A stretch of DNA of 64,000 nt. Source: Hoeflea_A sp039025395. GTDB taxonomy: Bacteria > Pseudomonadota > Alphaproteobacteria > Rhizobiales > Rhizobiaceae. The position numbers and the translations under genes are program-made. Every line of letters starts with the position of its first letter. Position 1 is the stretch's first letter. Below, in pieces: positions 42,987-50,545 of this stretch. Location of the stretch: contig JBCCOK010000026.1 in assembly GCA_039025395.1 (NCBI GenBank), forward strand, positions 1 to 64,000. The letters are read 5' to 3'. Under the pieces are notes generated by a model, which saw nothing but the letters and a program-made list of their open reading frames with translations, was not told the DNA's origin and searched no databases.

Positions 42987-42994
42987 CGATTACA
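42981..42994. promoter_or_regulatory. candidate LacI-type operator overlapping the regulator start codon
   Basis: TGTCATCGATTACA is a 14-bp near-palindrome with a central CG step (six of seven half-site pairs match), the usual LacI-family form. It covers the start codon of the LacI gene at 42986, so binding would block its own expression. Confidence 0.45.
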
Positions 42995-43135
42995 TTCTTG
43001 ATCCTGAACGATGCGGAACGTGGATCCAATCTAGACAAGGCCCGTAAGGCTGACAAATGGCGGCAGAGGCATTGCTGCCGGCAAGCTTATCCGCCCGGCA
43101 TCATGGCATGGCCGTACAAGGCACGGCTGATCGGG

Positions 43136-43351
43136 TGTCCCATGGTGCTTATCGGCGGAACAGGAACGATATTCGGGCCGATCGTCGCCGCAATTGCCCT
43201 GACCTTCTCTACCGGGTCGCTTGCCGGTATCCGTGGCTTCGAAGAAGCAAGGTTTATCGTCATCGCCGTCGCGATGATCGTTGTTCTGAGGGTCGCACCT
43301 GGCGGCGTGCTGGGACTGTTGGACCGGCTCTTGCTGACAGATCGGCGATAG
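43136..43351 (+). pseudogene. branched-chain amino acid ABC permease (LivM) C-terminal fragment
   Basis: About 70 residues match only the end of LivM-type permeases: MVLIGGTGTIFGPIVAAIAL corresponds to the conserved loop before the last helices, and VAMIVVLRVAPGGVLGLLDR to the C-terminus. The preceding 230 residues of such a protein are missing, and sequence upstream of 43136 shows no permease homology. No other Liv transporter gene is nearby. It is a relic of a deleted transporter operon; whether it is translated is unknown. Confidence 0.6.
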
Positions 43352-43542
43352 AGAGCCTCTGACCAAGCGCAACACTGCCAATCTCAACTCCGATCAAAAG
43401 CGTTCACCAAACGATCAAATTCTGCCGACCGGCGACGTTGCGAACACATTCGATGCCCACCTGTCTTGCATACCTAGAAATCAAGCGATCAGCCGAAACA
43501 TCGCGACTATTGGTTTACGGCTGATGCCGAAAGGAAAGGACA

Positions 43543-43725
43543 ATGACTTACCACAATGAGGCGAACTGGCTCGAGTTCGAACTGCAGATGGTTCAAAGCG
43601 AGATCGATCGCCGCCACCGCCGGATCGACCGCAATGTCGACCGGGCTCATAATCTGGGAAAAATCGACGCGCTGCGTGCCAAGAAGAACAAGATCAGGCA
43701 GCAGCTTGCTCAACTGGTCGCGTAA
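43543..43725 (+). CDS. small charged protein of unknown function
   Basis: 60-residue reading frame with a good ribosome binding site (AGGAAAGG ending about three bases before the ATG). The product is highly charged and probably all helical: NWLEFELQMVQSEIDRRHRR, then DRNVDRAHNLGKIDALRAKK, with heptad-like spacing of Leu and Ile suggesting a short coiled coil. No family was recognised. It stands alone between the LivM fragment and the convergent OmpA gene. The clear ribosome binding site and charged composition favour a real gene. Confidence 0.55.
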   Translation: MTYHNEANWLEFELQMVQSEIDRRHRRIDRNVDRAHNLGKIDALRAKKNKIRQQLAQLVA

Positions 43726-43760
43726 AATCGAACCGACCCGGTGCCGGAGGCAGTAACTTC

Positions 43761-43788
43761 CAAGGGCCGGAACAAGTCCCGGTCCTTG
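43761..43788. terminator. hairpin between convergent genes
   Basis: CAAGGGCCGG (43761-43770) pairs with CCGGTCCTTG (43779-43788) over ten positions with one G-T wobble and an eight-base loop. It lies between the small charged gene and the convergent OmpA gene, where a bidirectional terminator is expected. No T-run follows on either strand, so confidence is limited. Confidence 0.4.
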
Positions 43789-43815
43789 AAACGGTTGGTA
43801 CCAATGTCGTGCTGC

Positions 43816-45744
43816 TCAGTCCGACGAAGCCGTCAGCAACGGCGTAATGTTTCGAATGGCGACACGCCGGTTGCGGCGGTCATCGGCAAGCGTATCAATC
43901 TTCAGATATTGTTCGCCGTAACCCTGGACGACAAGGTTTTCCGGCGGCACATCAAAGGCATTGACCAAGATCCGGGCGACGGTTTCAGCCCGGCGGTCGG
44001 ACAGTGTGAGATTGTAAAGCTCATCGCCGACAGCATCCGTATGTCCCTCGATCAGAAAGACCGCTGCCGGATTGGCATCGATCACGTCGAGCATGCCACC
44101 GGCAATGTTCGCAAGAAGCGGAACCTGGGACGCGCGGACGGTCGCACTTCCGGAGTCGAACGTGATGGTATCCAGATCCACCCGGCGAACCATCGACCGC
44201 AACCGGTTACTCTCACGCACGTCGCGCAACGAATAGCCGGTGGTGACCGGCTCAACCGGGGGCGCCAGAAGGATATCGGCAAGTCCGGAACGCCCATACC
44301 GGCCGCCCGAAACAATATACTGATCCTGAGGGATGGTGACACGCAGCGGCGGTAAGTCACGATCATAATTGACCGCGCGGCGCTGCCGGTCGTGTTCACG
44401 TATATCGAACAGCACAATACGCTCGCCATTGGGTTTCACCCTGACCCGCCGCAGGGCGTAACCGCCGGGATCACGCACCGTGATAATCTTCGATCCGTTG
44501 GGCCGGGTGATCGTTTCGCGCGTGCGTCCGTTACGAAGCTGTTCGATTTCCACATCGCGGCCGTCGTCGCGAAACAGGGCGCTTTCGTCCTTTCGCACGA
44601 AGAAGCGACCATTGCGCTCGACCACGAGCCGGTCACCTTCATCCTCGACAACCTTGCCGCCGAGCGCGGGTATCAGTGCGCCGACGACGGCGCCCACTCC
44701 GGCTGCGCCGAGCAGTTCCTGCCTCCGATTTCGCGCTTCTTGACGCCGCTCCTGTTCAGCGTCGCGCAATCGCCGGCGCTCGGATCTGGTCAACTCGTCC
44801 GGGACAACGGATGCGGGCTTTTCAGCGGCCTCCTCGATCTGCTGTTCGATGGGGGCTTCCGCCAACGGCTTTGCCTCGGGGCCATCCGCGGGGGGTTGGC
44901 CTTCGCGGGCCTCGCGGCGGGCCTTGCGCCTGGCCCTTCGGTCCGCATCACTTTCGTTGTCAGTGACCGTGGCGGAATCGCCTTCGTCGCGATTGCCGTC
45001 GGATTCAGCTGCTTGCGGTTCCTGTGCGTCGTTGCTGGCCGGCTCATTGTCAGTTTGGGCTGCGCGTTCCCGCTCCTCTTCTTCGCGGGCTTCGGCTTCG
45101 CGCTGGCGCTGCTCTTCCTCAGCCGCTTGGGCTTCCGCTTCACGCTGGCGCTGTTCTTCTTCAGCGGCTTGCGCTTCGGCTTCGCGCTGGCGTTGTTCTT
45201 CCTCAGCAGCTTGTGCCTCGACCTCACGTTGGCGCTGTTCCTCTTCAGCGGCTCGCACTTCGGCTTCGCGCTGGCGCTGTTCTTCCTCAGCAGCTTGTGC
45301 CTCGGCCTCACGTTGGCGTTGTTCTTCCTCAGCGGCCCGCGCTTCGGCTTCGCGCTGGCGTTGCTCTTCCTCAGCAGCTTGTGCCTCGGCCTCACGTTGG
45401 CGCTGTTCTTCTGCAGCGGCTTGCGCTTCGGCTTCCCGCTGACGCTGTTCCTGCTGTTGCTGTGCAGACTGTTGCTCAGCGACGATGCGTTCACGCTCGG
45501 CGCGGGCGGCCCTCAGCGCCTGTCGTGCCTGCCGAACGCCTTCGCCGTTCTCCCTGGCTTGCTCAAGTGCTGCTCTTGCCGCCTCGACCGCAGCATTTGC
45601 GGCATCGAGATCCTGTGACTTTGCCTGAGAGCTGAGTGCCAAAACGATTGCCACGCTCGCAGCAGCCATTGTCACCACGGGCGCACCGAGTTGAGACAGG
45701 GTGATTGCAACGGCAGATGTTGCCGAAATCAGTTTGCGTGCCAT
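43816..45744 (-). CDS. OmpA family protein with a long Glu/Arg/Gln repeat region
   Basis: Likely periplasmic or outer-membrane-linked peptidoglycan-binding protein, 642 residues. A long N-terminal hydrophobic signal region (about residues 1-40, ends LALSSQAKSQ) is followed by an Ala/Arg/Glu helical stretch. Then come eight 14-residue repeats of the type AEAQAAEEEQRQRE (residues 105-216), an acidic low-complexity linker, a Gly-rich segment (LLGAAGVGAVVGALIPALGG) near 345-365, beta-rich sequence, and a C-terminal OmpA domain. In that domain VFLIEGHTDAVGDELYNLTLSDRRAETV and VVQGYGE contain the diaminopimelate-contacting Asp and Arg. ATG at 45744 has AGGGG seven bases upstream; a start at 45819 is less likely. 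The repeats should form a long single helix or coiled coil that could span the periplasm. Confidence 0.87.
   Translation of the reverse strand: MARKLISATSAVAITLSQLGAPVVTMAAASVAIVLALSSQAKSQDLDAANAAVEAARAALEQARENGEGVRQARQALRAARAERERIVAEQQSAQQQQEQRQREAEAQAAAEEQRQREAEAQAAEEEQRQREAEARAAEEEQRQREAEAQAAEEEQRQREAEVRAAEEEQRQREVEAQAAEEEQRQREAEAQAAEEEQRQREAEAQAAEEEQRQREAEAREEEERERAAQTDNEPASNDAQEPQAAESDGNRDEGDSATVTDNESDADRRARRKARREAREGQPPADGPEAKPLAEAPIEQQIEEAAEKPASVVPDELTRSERRRLRDAEQERRQEARNRRQELLGAAGVGAVVGALIPALGGKVVEDEGDRLVVERNGRFFVRKDESALFRDDGRDVEIEQLRNGRTRETITRPNGSKIITVRDPGGYALRRVRVKPNGERIVLFDIREHDRQRRAVNYDRDLPPLRVTIPQDQYIVSGGRYGRSGLADILLAPPVEPVTTGYSLRDVRESNRLRSMVRRVDLDTITFDSGSATVRASQVPLLANIAGGMLDVIDANPAAVFLIEGHTDAVGDELYNLTLSDRRAETVARILVNAFDVPPENLVVQGYGEQYLKIDTLADDRRNRRVAIRNITPLLTASSD
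45097..45432 (-). repeat. eight tandem 42-bp repeats inside the OmpA-family gene
   Basis: Eight consecutive 42-bp units, each encoding 14 residues of the form AEAQAAEEEQRQRE with a few substitutions (Arg for Gln, Val for Ala). The units are near-identical at the protein level, with silent changes between them. Such arrays change length by slippage or recombination. Confidence 0.9.
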
Positions 45745-45948
45745 GGGAATTCCCCTTCCGAGTGTTGCCGTCAGCACATGCGCCGGGATCAAAGCCCGCG
45801 CACCGTTCAAACCACCCAATTTTCAACCTATCGCAGGAAATGGACATTTTTGCGCACGGCGGTCGCGTCCGCGGGCGCGATACGCGCTCATCTTCTGTTT
45901 TTTCCCATTAATACAGTTACTTAAAGCCGTTCGTAAAGGTGCATACCA

Positions 45949-47244
45949 TTACATGACGACACTGGGGAGGAAGAGGGCAATCTGAGGCGCCGCCGTGAGA
46001 AGGGCAACGCCGAACAACAGAATCAGCCAGTAGGGTATTGTCGCCAGAGCGGCCGCACCCAGTGTCACCTCTTCCTTGGTCACCGAGACCAGGACAGACA
46101 GGTTAAGGCCTACGGGCGGGGTCACCTGACCGATCTCGATCATGATGGTGATAATGACGCCGAGCCAGACCGGATCGTAGCCGAGGCCGGTCAACAGAGG
46201 GAAGACAATGGGCAGCGTCATGATCATCAACGACAGCCCGTCAAAGAAGCATCCGAGCACGAGATAGACCAGCACGACAATGGTCAGGACCGTGAGGGGA
46301 CCAAGATCAAAAGCCTGGACCGATTCCAGGATCGACTGGGGCACCCCCAGCAGGCTCACCGCCTGGGCGAGGATCGTCGCACCCATCACGACAAAGGCGA
46401 TCGATGCATAAAGCATCATCGCGCTGTAAATGCTCTGGCCGAGCGTTTTCAGATCGAGCGAACCCCAAGACCATCCGACCAGAATGGTTGCAAGCACGCC
46501 GATCCCTGCAGCTTCCGTCGGTGTTGCAAAGCCGTAGGTAATGCTGCCCATGATGGCAAGGATCAGCAAAACGAAAGGCCACAGGCTGAGGAGATCGAAG
46601 AGAATCCTCAACGGCCGGACCGCCGTATCGTCCCGGGGTGCCAGAGACGGCGCGGTCAGACAGCGGAGCAGAATGTAGGCCATGAAGCAGAGTGCAATCA
46701 CTAATCCTGGAACGATTCCAGCCATGAACAGCCGGCCGATCGATGTTTCGGTGAGTGCACCGTAAATCAGCAGCGAAAGGCTGGGCGGAATGAGCAGTCC
46801 GAGCGTGCCGCCGCCAGCCAGCGACGCAACGATCATGTTGCGGTCGTAGCCGCGCACTGACATTTCCGGATAGGCAACCGATCCAACTGCGGCTGCCGTG
46901 GACAGGCTGGAGCCGCTGACCGCACCAAACAGCGTGCAAACCGCAATATTGGTGTGCAGCAATCCGCCCGGGACACGCCTGAAGAGAGGCGTGAGCGCAG
47001 AATAAATGCGCTCGCTTACCCCGCTGCGAAGCATGATTTCGCCAAGAATAATGAAGAGCGGAATGGCGCTTAGTGTGAAAGAATTGAGAACATTCCATAC
47101 CGCGTCGACGGCAACAAATGTGACGCCGCCGGCAGCGAATTGGAGGATGAGAAAGCCGGTCAGGCCGAGCGCCGCGCCAAGCGCCAATCCGGAGCCGGCC
47201 AGAACCGTAATACCGCCCAGCAAAAGTCCCCAAAAACCGGTCAT
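45949..47244 (-). CDS. TRAP transporter large permease (DctM family)
   Basis: Main membrane subunit of a tripartite ATP-independent periplasmic transporter, 431 residues and about 12 hydrophobic segments. Typical stretches are AIPLFIILGEIMLRSGVSERIY near 59-80, FGAVSGSSLSTAAAVGSVAYPEM near 105-127, LIPPSLSLLIYGALTETSIGRLFMAGIVPG near 150-179 and VITIMIEIGQVTPPVGLNL near 365-384. ATG at 47244 with GAGG upstream fits the conserved N-terminus. It is the last gene of a three-gene unit reading leftward (binding protein, small permease, large permease). The substrate is not indicated; most such systems carry carboxylates or related acids. Confidence 0.92.
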   Translation of the reverse strand: MTGFWGLLLGGITVLAGSGLALGAALGLTGFLILQFAAGGVTFVAVDAVWNVLNSFTLSAIPLFIILGEIMLRSGVSERIYSALTPLFRRVPGGLLHTNIAVCTLFGAVSGSSLSTAAAVGSVAYPEMSVRGYDRNMIVASLAGGGTLGLLIPPSLSLLIYGALTETSIGRLFMAGIVPGLVIALCFMAYILLRCLTAPSLAPRDDTAVRPLRILFDLLSLWPFVLLILAIMGSITYGFATPTEAAGIGVLATILVGWSWGSLDLKTLGQSIYSAMMLYASIAFVVMGATILAQAVSLLGVPQSILESVQAFDLGPLTVLTIVVLVYLVLGCFFDGLSLMIMTLPIVFPLLTGLGYDPVWLGVIITIMIEIGQVTPPVGLNLSVLVSVTKEEVTLGAAALATIPYWLILLFGVALLTAAPQIALFLPSVVM

Positions 47245-47284
47245 TTGACCCTCAAAAGCGTGTGGGGCCGCAACAAACTGGTAT

Positions 47285-47821
47285 CTATCCGCCGGTCTGC
47301 GGCAGGGGCCCGGCAACACTGCGGATTGCGAAGGCCATCGCCGTGAGCAGCAGGGAAAACGGGATCACCGCCATCCAGGGATACATCAGCAGGCGCGCGA
47401 CCTCCGTCTTCAGGTTGCGGTCAAAAGCAAACTCAAGCCATGGCAGGCAAAGGGCAAAATACCATAAACAAAATGCCACGCCGAAAAGGCCGGCCGCGAG
47501 GGCAACCCGGCGCGCCAGTCGTGCGGGCAGGTTTGCGATCACGATCATGACGCGGACATTTTCGGCCTTCAGCGTGACCAGAGGCATGGCGAGAAAGAAA
47601 GCTGCGGTCATCAGAAGACCAACCAGTTCCTCCGTGAAGTGCAGTGGCGCCTGTGCAATGTGACGCATCGCCACACTGACGCAAATGATGATGACGATGG
47701 CGCCGCCGCAAACAGCCGAAAGAATGGCAAGACCATTAAATACCGGCAACAGCCAGTTATGCAGCGTCCGGGCGGCAGAAGGCAGCGCACCGCCCCCCTG
47801 CCCCGTTTCGGTGTTGGTCAA
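47285..47821 (-). CDS. TRAP transporter small permease (DctQ family)
   Basis: Small membrane subunit of the TRAP system, 178 residues with four helices. Evidence includes LAILSAVCGGAIVIIICVSVAMRHI near 32-56, the DctQ-type FTEELVGLLMTAAFFLAMPLVTLKAENVRV near 63-92, and two further helices. It overlaps the binding-protein gene by ATGA and precedes the large permease by 40 bp. The pair forms the Na+-driven translocator in the inner membrane. Confidence 0.9.
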   Translation of the reverse strand: MTNTETGQGGGALPSAARTLHNWLLPVFNGLAILSAVCGGAIVIIICVSVAMRHIAQAPLHFTEELVGLLMTAAFFLAMPLVTLKAENVRVMIVIANLPARLARRVALAAGLFGVAFCLWYFALCLPWLEFAFDRNLKTEVARLLMYPWMAVIPFSLLLTAMAFAIRSVAGPLPQTGG

Positions 47822-48834
47822 CGACCGAGCACTGCCAGAATGCGTTCGCGATATTCCGGTGCCTTTCCACCGGCTTCCTCAGCCTGTTCCTTCCACGTCT
47901 CGGATGCAGCGGCAAGGAATGCAGCGCGATCTTCGGCAGAGAATTCTTCTATTAACTCAACGCCTTGCTCGCCGAGCTTCGCCCTTGCCGCCATCTCGTT
48001 CTCTTCGGCCTGGGTGTATTCATTGGTGCGCTGCCAAACATTCTCAGCCGCGGTTGTCACGGCCTGCTTTTCAGCATCGCTCAGGCTGTCCCAGGCTTCC
48101 TTGTCGGCACCGAGCACGTACGGAACACTGGCGATCGGATAGAGGTAGGATGCGTAGTCTGCGACTTCCTGAAGCGAGATCGTATGGGCAAACAATGCCG
48201 GATAGACGGCGCAATCCACCACGCCGGTCTGCATGGCGACATAAAGGTCGTTCTGTCCGATGATCTGCGCCGGTACACCCAGCTTGGAGAAGGTTTCAAC
48301 CTGGTCCTTGCTCCAGACACGCAGTTTTTTGCTGCGCAGATCGTCGAGCGTGCGGACAGGTTCCTCGCGGCAGAAGATCGATGCCTGGAGCAGCGGCAGC
48401 GCCATGAACCCGGTTGTCGCAATGCCCCACTCGGAAAGTTCCTGTTCGTAGATGGCCTGGATCTCAGGCAGCACCTTCAAAAGTTCATCCGAACTTCCCA
48501 CCGAGCCCTGCACCAGAACTGCGCTGAGCGCCGGTGCGTCACGGCCGAGGTAGTTGGCCCAAACCAGGCCCATTTCCACAGCACCCCCGGGCAACCAGCG
48601 CACGACATCGTTGTCTTTCAGGTTCAGGGATCCGCCATGAAAAACCTTGATGTCGAGACTGCCATCGCTGAGTTCGCCAACCTCCTCGGCAAACATATCC
48701 AGCTGTTTTGCCTCGTTGCGGGTCTCGGGAAGCCCGTTGTTGAACCGCCATTCCGTGGCCCCTGCAACAGCGGCCGTGCCCACGAGTGCCAGTGCTGTTA
48801 CAGTCATGGAAATCAGTGATTTACGCATCGACAT
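47818..48834 (-). CDS. TRAP transporter substrate-binding protein (DctP family)
   Basis: Periplasmic receptor of 338 residues. The signal peptide is about residues 1-27 (LISMTVTALALVGTAAVAGA). The mature protein begins TEWRFNNGLPETRNEAKQLDMFAEEVGELSDGSLDIKVFHGGSL, the DctP fold. The conserved arginine region is LRSKKLRVWSKDQVETFSKLGVPAQIIGQNDLYVAMQTGVVDCAV near 168-212; the arginine there usually pairs with a ligand carboxylate. It is the first gene of the leftward TRAP operon. ATG codons at residues 1 and 3 are alternative starts. Confidence 0.92.
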   Translation of the reverse strand: MSMRKSLISMTVTALALVGTAAVAGATEWRFNNGLPETRNEAKQLDMFAEEVGELSDGSLDIKVFHGGSLNLKDNDVVRWLPGGAVEMGLVWANYLGRDAPALSAVLVQGSVGSSDELLKVLPEIQAIYEQELSEWGIATTGFMALPLLQASIFCREEPVRTLDDLRSKKLRVWSKDQVETFSKLGVPAQIIGQNDLYVAMQTGVVDCAVYPALFAHTISLQEVADYASYLYPIASVPYVLGADKEAWDSLSDAEKQAVTTAAENVWQRTNEYTQAEENEMAARAKLGEQGVELIEEFSAEDRAAFLAAASETWKEQAEEAGGKAPEYRERILAVLGR

Positions 48835-49022
48835 TTTCCAGTTCTCCTAATCCAGTCGGGCGCACGCTAGCGCTATTTTCCGGGGCCCGCAAGCAAGCAA
48901 GGCGTGCGTTGATCAAGCCAATACCCATGTTTGAATCCATGCCGAAAAGCCGATGGCGATGGTTGCTGCCGTAAGCTTCGGCGTTATATGCGGGCTGTCT
49001 TCAAAGCAACCCGTGCCCGCCA

Positions 49023-50516
49023 ATGACCGCATCTCTCGTCATCTTCCCGCATCAACTCTTTGCCGAACATCCCGGTCTTCAGGAAAGCGTCAAAAGCGTC
49101 GTATTGATCGAGGAACCGCTGTTCTTCGGCGAAGACCGCTACTTCTCGACGTTTCACAAGCAAAAGCTGTGGCTGCACAGGGCGACCATGACACGCTACA
49201 AGGCGCGCCTGGAAAAGGCCGGGCGGGATGTGGTTTACGTATCCCACAAGCCGGAGACATCCATGCTTTCGGATACCGTTGCCGACTTGAAGTCGGATGG
49301 CGTCGAAACCCTGGTTGCCTGCGATCCGGTCGACTTTCTGGTGGAAAAACGACTGCGCGCAGCCGCACAGGAAGCTGGCCTCGACCTTAGGCTCCTTCCC
49401 TCTCCCGGCTTCATAAACAGCACCGCCGACAACAAGAACTGGGCCAGCGGGCGCAAACGCTGGTTCATGGCGGAATTCTACAAATATCAGCGCCGGCGCT
49501 TGGATGTTATGATGGACGGCGACGAACCCGCGGGCGGTCGCTGGAGCTTCGACGAAGACAACCGCAAGAAGGTTCCCAAGAGCCTGATGTCGGAACTGCC
49601 ACAGATACCGTCTTTCAACCGGGATCACATCGATCTTGACGCAAGAATGTGGGTTGAGGACCGGTTCCCGGGGGCATTGGGATCGCTGGAAACCCTCTAC
49701 GTCCCAACCAGCCATGATGATGCACAGGCTTGGCTTCATGCCTTTCTTGAGCACCGCTTCGAACTGTTCGGCGACTATGAGGATGCCATTGTCGAAGGCG
49801 AGAGCTGGCTGTGGCACAGCGTTCTCACGCCGATGTTGAATATCGGTCTACTCACGCCGGAACAGATCCTGAGAGCGGTGCTTGATCACGTCGAAAAGCA
49901 TGCCGTTCCATTGAATTCGCAGGAGGGTTTCATCCGCCAGATCATCGGTTGGCGCGAATTCATGCGCGCCACTTACGAGGATCTCGGTGTTACGATGCGG
50001 ACCACCAATCATTGGAACCACAGGCGTCCAATACCTGCAAGCTTCTATGACGGCACGACCGGTATCGCGCCCGTCGACGATGTGATCGGCCGCGTCCTTG
50101 AAACCGGCTACTGCCACCATATCGAGCGTCTCATGGTGCTCGGCGGTTTCATGTTTGTCTGCGAGATCGACCCGGATGACATCTACCGGTGGTTCATGGA
50201 AATGTTTGTCGACAGCTACGATTGGGTGATGGTTCCCAACGTCTACGCCATGAGCCAGCATGCCGACGGCGGTTTGATAACGACGAAACCCTATTTCTCG
50301 GGCTCGAATTATGTCCGGAAGATGAGCAATCACCGCAGCGGCGAATGGGCAGATATCTGGGACGGTCTGTATTGGCGGTTTATCTGGAAGCACCGCGAGG
50401 CGCTGTCCGCCAATCCGCGATGGTCGATGATGTGCCGGACTGTTGAGCGCATGGACGATGCAAAGCGCAAGGCCCATATTGCGCGGGCCGAGGCCTATCT
50501 AAACTCGCTTTCTTAA
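49023..50516 (+). CDS. photolyase-related protein (PhrB/CryPro family) without iron-sulfur cysteines
   Basis: 497-residue flavoprotein of the bacterial (6-4) photolyase/prokaryotic cryptochrome group. The Rossmann-like antenna half (about 1-210) starts SLVIFPHQLFAEHPGL. The FAD half has GEDWLWH-type EGESWLWHSVLTPMLNIGLLTP near 258-279, QEGFIRQIIGWREFMRATYE near 299-318, HHIERLMVLGGFMFVCEIDPDDIYRWFMEMFVDSYDWVMVPNVYAMSQHADGG near 363-415 and TKPYFSGSNYVRKMS. Family members normally carry four cysteines for a [4Fe-4S] cluster, three of them in a YCxxC-x-C segment right after NYxxRMS. Here that segment is short and cysteine-free (NHRSGEWADIWDGLYWRF), and the first cysteine is also missing. It probably still binds FAD. 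It is convergent with a class I photolyase. Confidence 0.87.
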   Translation: MTASLVIFPHQLFAEHPGLQESVKSVVLIEEPLFFGEDRYFSTFHKQKLWLHRATMTRYKARLEKAGRDVVYVSHKPETSMLSDTVADLKSDGVETLVACDPVDFLVEKRLRAAAQEAGLDLRLLPSPGFINSTADNKNWASGRKRWFMAEFYKYQRRRLDVMMDGDEPAGGRWSFDEDNRKKVPKSLMSELPQIPSFNRDHIDLDARMWVEDRFPGALGSLETLYVPTSHDDAQAWLHAFLEHRFELFGDYEDAIVEGESWLWHSVLTPMLNIGLLTPEQILRAVLDHVEKHAVPLNSQEGFIRQIIGWREFMRATYEDLGVTMRTTNHWNHRRPIPASFYDGTTGIAPVDDVIGRVLETGYCHHIERLMVLGGFMFVCEIDPDDIYRWFMEMFVDSYDWVMVPNVYAMSQHADGGLITTKPYFSGSNYVRKMSNHRSGEWADIWDGLYWRFIWKHREALSANPRWSMMCRTVERMDDAKRKAHIARAEAYLNSLS

Positions 50517-50545
50517 GACCAAAGCGGGCGGATTGCCTGCTATTC

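Noticed and set aside
45097..45432. Regular 42-bp repeats considered as a CRISPR array
   Set aside because: The units are contiguous with no spacers and encode protein in frame.
44392..45618. A 408-residue open frame on the plus strand with Leu/Phe-rich repeats
   Set aside because: It is the complement of the repeat-rich OmpA gene; the minus-strand product has a signal peptide and a clear OmpA domain, so the plus frame is a byproduct of codon bias and repeats.
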